DNA from: JBBITI01 sp037440885
GTDB taxonomy: Bacteria > Chloroflexota > Dehalococcoidia > Dehalococcoidales > UBA2162
Direction of reading: 5' to 3'
Assembly (NCBI GenBank): GCA_037440885.1
Contig: JBBITI010000078.1
Span: 1 to 10,793, forward strand
DNA: 10,793 nucleotides
The notes under the pieces: model-generated
Databases searched by the model: none
What the model saw: the letters and a program-made list of their open reading frames with translations, nothing else
What the model was told of the DNA's origin: nothing
Part shown: positions 6,912 to 10,793 of the stretch, in pieces
How positions within the stretch are numbered: position 1 is the stretch's first letter
How the letters are laid out: every line of letters starts with the position of its first letter
Program-made: the position numbers and the translations under genes

Positions 6912-6939
6912 TGGTGGGCGGTACTTGACTCGAACCAAT
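6912..6939 (-). pseudogene. 3'-end relic of a tRNA gene
   Basis: On the minus strand this reads ATTGG, TTCGAGT, CAAGT, ACCGCCC, A, CCA: a T-stem, T-loop, T-stem, acceptor 3' strand, discriminator and encoded CCA. The conserved G53, T54, T55, C56, purine 57, A58, pyrimidine 60 and C61 are all present, and four of five T-stem pairs form (one G-A mismatch). No anticodon or D arm precedes it, and a full gene would collide with tRNA-Lys, so only the 3' third is left. It does not match tRNA-Lys. It could be a deletion remnant or an attachment-site scar. Confidence 0.5.
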
Positions 6940-6964
6940 AATCTTTGTGCTGTTAACCTGGTGT

Positions 6965-7040
6965 TGGTGAGCCGCCGAGGAATCGAACCTCGAACCTAGT
7001 GATTAAGAGTCACTTGCTCTGCCAATTGAGCTAGCGGCCC
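6965..7040 (-). tRNA. tRNA-Lys (anticodon CTT)
   Basis: The minus strand folds as a full 76-nt cloverleaf with encoded CCA: acceptor GGGCCGC/GCGGCTC (one G-U pair), D-stem GCTC/GAGC, anticodon stem AGTGA/TCACT around CTCTTAA, 5-nt variable loop, T-stem CGAGG/CCTCG around TTCGATT, discriminator A. Anticodon CTT (plus-strand positions 7005-7007) reads AAG lysine codons. It has its own promoter immediately upstream. Confidence 0.95.
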
Positions 7041-7049
7041 GATAACCGA

Positions 7050-7078
7050 AGTGTAACAAAAGTTGAGACTAAGTTCAA
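7050..7078 (-). promoter_or_regulatory. Promoter of tRNA-Lys
   Basis: On the minus strand TTGAAC (7073-7078) and TACACT (7050-7055) are separated by 17 bp. Transcription would start about 3 nt before the mature tRNA 5' end. The -10 box is identical to that of the acetyltransferase promoter at 9419-9447. Confidence 0.7.
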
Positions 7079-7197
7079 CCCGGAGAACCGTGGATTAGTG
7101 AGTAGCTCGCTTGTGTGAAAAATTATGTCCGTGAGAGTAGTTCAAGAATGCAGCCGGGACACTATTTTCTTGTACTGCATGCAGAGCAGGCGGGAGT

Positions 7198-8412
7198 TCA
7201 ACAAGTGTGATATTCCGTCAGCACTTTCTGGAACTCGTTATTGATTCTCGCAGCGATTGCTGACCATGCATACTGGTTGACGGTGGCTCGTATAGATTGG
7301 GCATGGCATTGGTTCCGCTGCGGTCTTTCGAGTACGGTCCGGATACGGTCAGCAAGACCTTCAGCAGTCCGTTCCGGAATCACATAGCCAGCTAACCCCG
7401 GTTGTATTATCTTACGCAGGACACCGACATTAGTTGCCACCACAGGTGTACCGCAAGCGAGGGCTTCAAGAGCGACAAGACCGAAGCTCTCATAATGCGA
7501 AGGGACCACGCAGACATCAGCGGCATTGTAAAAGGAAGGCATGATCTCGTGTTTGACCGCACCGAGGAAGGAAACCGAATCAGCAATGCCGAGACGGCAA
7601 GCGAGCGACTTCAGTTTTTTTAGTTCAGGATCGTTATCGGTACTGCCGCCAATAATAAGAAGCCGGGTGCTGGATGTATCAGGAAGCTCGGCAAAAGCGT
7701 TGAGTAACCGGTCAATTCCTTTCAGGGCTTCGATCCGGCCGGCATAAAGGACAATTTTAATTTTGTCCGGCAGGTTGACCTGATGCCGGGCGATGGTGCG
7801 GTCGATGGGCTGGAAGGTCTGTAAATTCACACCGCAGGGAACTACGGCGATATGATTTTCGGGTACTCCGTAAACGTCGACCAGAGCGGATTTTTCACGT
7901 TCGGTAGCGGCGATAACGCGTTGTGCTGAACGGGCTAGTTCGGTTTCGGTGTAGATGCGTAGATCGGGTTCTTTGTAACCGATGCCGAGGGAGTTTTTTA
8001 TTGATCCCAGAGTGTGGAACATGATGAGATGGGGAACCTGCCAGTGAACCTGGACCTCCCGTCCGGCTAAACCGGATAACCAGTAGTGGCTGAAGATCAA
8101 ATCGTACTTTAAATTCTGGCTGTTACGAAAGCGTACCAGTGATTCAGTAAATTCCGGTATGTGATGAAAAAGGTCCAGTTTAGCGATCGATTCGTTCCCA
8201 CCCATCGGGAAATGGATCAGCCGAGTATAGGGGTTCAGGTTTTCCATGAGGGGGTCAGCGGGGTCGTGGACACGGGTAAAAATATCAATCTGGTGTCCCA
8301 ATTTGCCGAGTTGGCAAGCCAGCTCCCTGATATAAACACTCATGCCTCCGGTATCTTTGGTACCGAGTTGCCCCACGGGGCAACTGTGGGCGCTGAGGAA
8401 AGCTATACGCAA
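7198..8412 (-). CDS. GT4-family glycosyltransferase, MshA-like
   Basis: A 404-residue retaining GT-B glycosyltransferase. The N-terminal acceptor domain starts RIAFLSAHSCPVGQLG and has the nucleotide-phosphate loop KDTGGMSVYIREL (Gly22-Gly23). The domain linker includes VVPCGVNLQTFQP. The C-terminal donor domain begins YAGRIEALKGIDRLL, with Arg226 and Lys231 as the usual diphosphate contacts, and contains HYESFGLVALEALACGTPVV, the GT4 E-x7-E motif (Glu308, Glu316). The middle section (YTETELARSAQRVIAATERE) resembles MshA and sucrose-phosphate-synthase-like enzymes, but nothing here indicates mycothiol synthesis, so donor and acceptor stay open. The start is TTG at 8412: an in-frame stop lies two codons upstream, and GGAG at 8421-8424 sits 8 nt away. 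It follows the acetyltransferase by 23 nt and is probably co-transcribed, suggesting a cell-surface glycan or glycolipid role. Confidence 0.88.
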   Translation of the reverse strand: MRIAFLSAHSCPVGQLGTKDTGGMSVYIRELACQLGKLGHQIDIFTRVHDPADPLMENLNPYTRLIHFPMGGNESIAKLDLFHHIPEFTESLVRFRNSQNLKYDLIFSHYWLSGLAGREVQVHWQVPHLIMFHTLGSIKNSLGIGYKEPDLRIYTETELARSAQRVIAATEREKSALVDVYGVPENHIAVVPCGVNLQTFQPIDRTIARHQVNLPDKIKIVLYAGRIEALKGIDRLLNAFAELPDTSSTRLLIIGGSTDNDPELKKLKSLACRLGIADSVSFLGAVKHEIMPSFYNAADVCVVPSHYESFGLVALEALACGTPVVATNVGVLRKIIQPGLAGYVIPERTAEGLADRIRTVLERPQRNQCHAQSIRATVNQYAWSAIAARINNEFQKVLTEYHTC

Positions 8413-8435
8413 AATTTAGTCTCCATTTTCTGCGG

Positions 8436-9407
8436 TTAATTGATGTCGATCAGACACCGATACAGGGGTATTTCCTGCCCTCCGAGCCGCTCTTTGTAGA
8501 TTTCATTACCTTTAAGGAACTCAAACCGCTTTCGACCCTGGCGGATACTTTCCTGAATGGCGAGTACTTTTGACATCAGACCGACACTCAAAGAATCGAA
8601 CTGTGGATCGAAGCCACTGTTATAAAGGTACATGATGTCATTATAATCGAAACACATAACTATCGCTGCTGGTTGAGAATCGATCTCCAATTTTCCAAAT
8701 CGAATTAGACCGGCATCGGACATGACTTTACTCAGAGAATGGAAGAATGCGGTCATCTCCGGAGTCATGAAGCGGGCTTTTTCACCACGGGCGAGAGAGA
8801 AAAGATGAAAGAAAGTCTCGAGCATAGTATCCGTCTCGGCATTGTTAATGAAGCGGTACTCAATCTTCCCGGCCTCCTGGAGACGGCGCAGTTTACGTCT
8901 TACCTCATGCCGCTGTTTGGTGTTTAGAGCATTGAGGTACTCATCGAAAGTGGCCGGCAGGGGCATCTCGGAAGTAACGTCTTCTTGAGAAATGGTGACT
9001 CTGGCGCCGTACTGACGTGCGATCCCGATTAGTTCAGTCATGACGGTTGAGTCGGGGCGGACAAGGCCGAGGCGGAGTTGTGTTACGCCTTGCCGGTGTA
9101 GTTCGTCAAGAATGGCTTTGAAGAAGTGGCCCTCGAATCCCGGTAGAACGACGAAGTCGAGATAATCGCAGACATCATCTCCGCCGACAAGAGAGGCAAC
9201 TTTGTTATTAATCTGGAGAGGAGCGATACCGATGACGCGGTTTTCGTAATGGATAGAAACTAGATGGGGTTCCGGGTTGGTGTGGAAATGCTGCCACCAA
9301 GTCTGCATCCATTCGGGCAGGATGAAGACGGATTTCCATTGCAATGCCTTACTGTTCTTACGCAGGGCTGCTAAACTGGAGAAGCTTTCCCGGGTGATGG
9401 TATACAT
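8436..9407 (-). CDS. FemAB/BioF2-like (GNAT-fold) acyltransferase
   Basis: A 323-residue protein of the Acetyltransf_6 (BioF2-like, CelD-related) group. Features are ILPEWMQTWWQHF (29-41), the usual N-terminal aromatic motif; a basic segment LNTKQRHEVRRKLRRL near residue 165; and the C-terminal RFEFLKGNEIYKERLGG, with KGNEIYKERLGG at 299-310. This pattern is typical of proteins that attach acyl or aminoacyl groups during polysaccharide or peptidoglycan-related synthesis. It is the first gene of a two-gene minus-strand unit with the GT4 glycosyltransferase, which fits modification of a surface sugar. No Shine-Dalgarno precedes the ATG; the upstream promoter predicts a leader of only about 5 nt, so initiation may be nearly leaderless. 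The fold assignment is firm and the acceptor unknown. Confidence 0.85.
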   Translation of the reverse strand: MYTITRESFSSLAALRKNSKALQWKSVFILPEWMQTWWQHFHTNPEPHLVSIHYENRVIGIAPLQINNKVASLVGGDDVCDYLDFVVLPGFEGHFFKAILDELHRQGVTQLRLGLVRPDSTVMTELIGIARQYGARVTISQEDVTSEMPLPATFDEYLNALNTKQRHEVRRKLRRLQEAGKIEYRFINNAETDTMLETFFHLFSLARGEKARFMTPEMTAFFHSLSKVMSDAGLIRFGKLEIDSQPAAIVMCFDYNDIMYLYNSGFDPQFDSLSVGLMSKVLAIQESIRQGRKRFEFLKGNEIYKERLGGQEIPLYRCLIDIN

Positions 9408-9418
9408 CAGTTGAATTC

Positions 9419-9447
9419 AGTGTAACACTCTTGAATAGCAGCGTCAA
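9419..9447 (-). promoter_or_regulatory. Promoter of the acyltransferase-glycosyltransferase unit
   Basis: On the minus strand TTGACG (9442-9447) and TACACT (9419-9424) are separated by 17 bp. The expected transcription start is about 5 nt before the ATG at 9407. Confidence 0.65.
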
Positions 9448-9502
9448 AAATAATAATCAATCTGAAGTTGTATCCTTCAATAATTCTCGGTTCACTCCTA
9501 AT

Positions 9503-9528
9503 AAAAAAAGCGGCTTCAAGCCGCTTTT
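9503..9528 (-). terminator. Intrinsic terminator of the 16S rRNA transcript
   Basis: On the minus strand AAAAGCGGCTT and AAGCCGCTTTT form a perfect 11-bp stem around a single central G, followed by a run of seven T. It stands about 107 nt after the 16S 3' end and closes that transcript before the acyltransferase promoter. Confidence 0.88.
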
Positions 9529-9574
9529 CACTTAACAGCTTAATAGCGAGAGGAAGGAATGCACCGATCTTAAA

Positions 9575-9593
9575 TAGGTCGGTGACCGACCTA
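9575..9593 (-). other. Palindromic hairpin in the 16S 3' trailer
   Basis: TAGGTCGGT and ACCGACCTA are perfectly complementary around one central base. With the next hairpin it forms structured trailer RNA between the mature 16S end and the terminator; a role in rRNA processing is plausible but not shown. Confidence 0.5.
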
Positions 9594-9604
9594 GGAGATA
9601 GTCC

Positions 9605-9619
9605 CCCGATTAATTCGGG
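9605..9619 (-). other. Small hairpin in the 16S 3' trailer
   Basis: CCCGA at 9605-9609 pairs with TCGGG at 9615-9619 over a 5-nt loop, about 16 nt beyond the mature 16S 3' end. Confidence 0.4.
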
Positions 9620-9635
9620 AAACGTACGCTCCCTA

Positions 9636-10793
<1,158 letters not shown>

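Noticed and set aside
7175..7184. Palindrome CTGCATGCAG after the glycosyltransferase gene as a terminator
   Set aside because: It is short, has no loop and is not followed by a T run in the direction of transcription.

Overview
The window looks like a contig end from an uncultured bacterium, most likely Chloroflexota of the Dehalococcoidia type. The inference rests on three things: the partial 16S rRNA (minus strand, right end) has a Dehalococcoidia-like character; that 16S is followed by its own terminator and protein genes, with no tRNA or 23S within about 2.6 kb; and the gene content (Isf-type flavoprotein, FAD oxidoreductase, CocE/NonD hydrolase, MshA-like glycosyltransferase) fits that group. 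The taxonomic call is an inference from reading, not from a search. The 16S ends in a CCTCC anti-Shine-Dalgarno, and several genes have matching AGGAGG sites.

Left part (1-1257): the last 56 codons of a HAF-repeat protein, a strong hairpin, an apparently empty stretch with one copy of a 25-bp repeat, then a decayed minus-strand DUF6512 membrane-protein gene and an AT-rich regulatory region.

Middle (1258-6822, plus strand): a PadR-type regulator followed by a co-directional set of cupin, Isf-like iron-sulfur flavoprotein with an added C-terminal zinc ribbon, fumarate-reductase-type FAD oxidoreductase, and CocE/NonD alpha/beta hydrolase. Inside the set the gaps are 53, 48 and 17 nt, which suggests one transcript. 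The content suggests reductive and hydrolytic processing of a small organic molecule; the substrate cannot be read from the sequence. The FAD gene is broken by an out-of-frame deletion near 4139-4142, so this copy of the pathway may be dead or dying, unless the break is an assembly error.

Boundary (6823-7040): a second copy of the 25-bp repeat, a 7-bp-period array running out of it, a minus-strand 3' tRNA relic (T-arm, acceptor strand and CCA only), and an intact tRNA-Lys(CTT). The repeat pair and the tRNA relic make this a plausible scar of insertion or recombination around the catabolic block.

Right part (7041-10793, minus strand): 16S rRNA, its terminator, then a two-gene unit of a FemAB/BioF2-like acetyltransferase and a GT4 glycosyltransferase. 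The tRNA-Lys and the acetyltransferase share nearly the same promoter (TTGAAC or TTGACG, 17 bp, TACACT), and the acetyltransferase promoter predicts an almost leaderless mRNA. Fourteen unresolved bases lie in the 16S exactly at a universal primer site.
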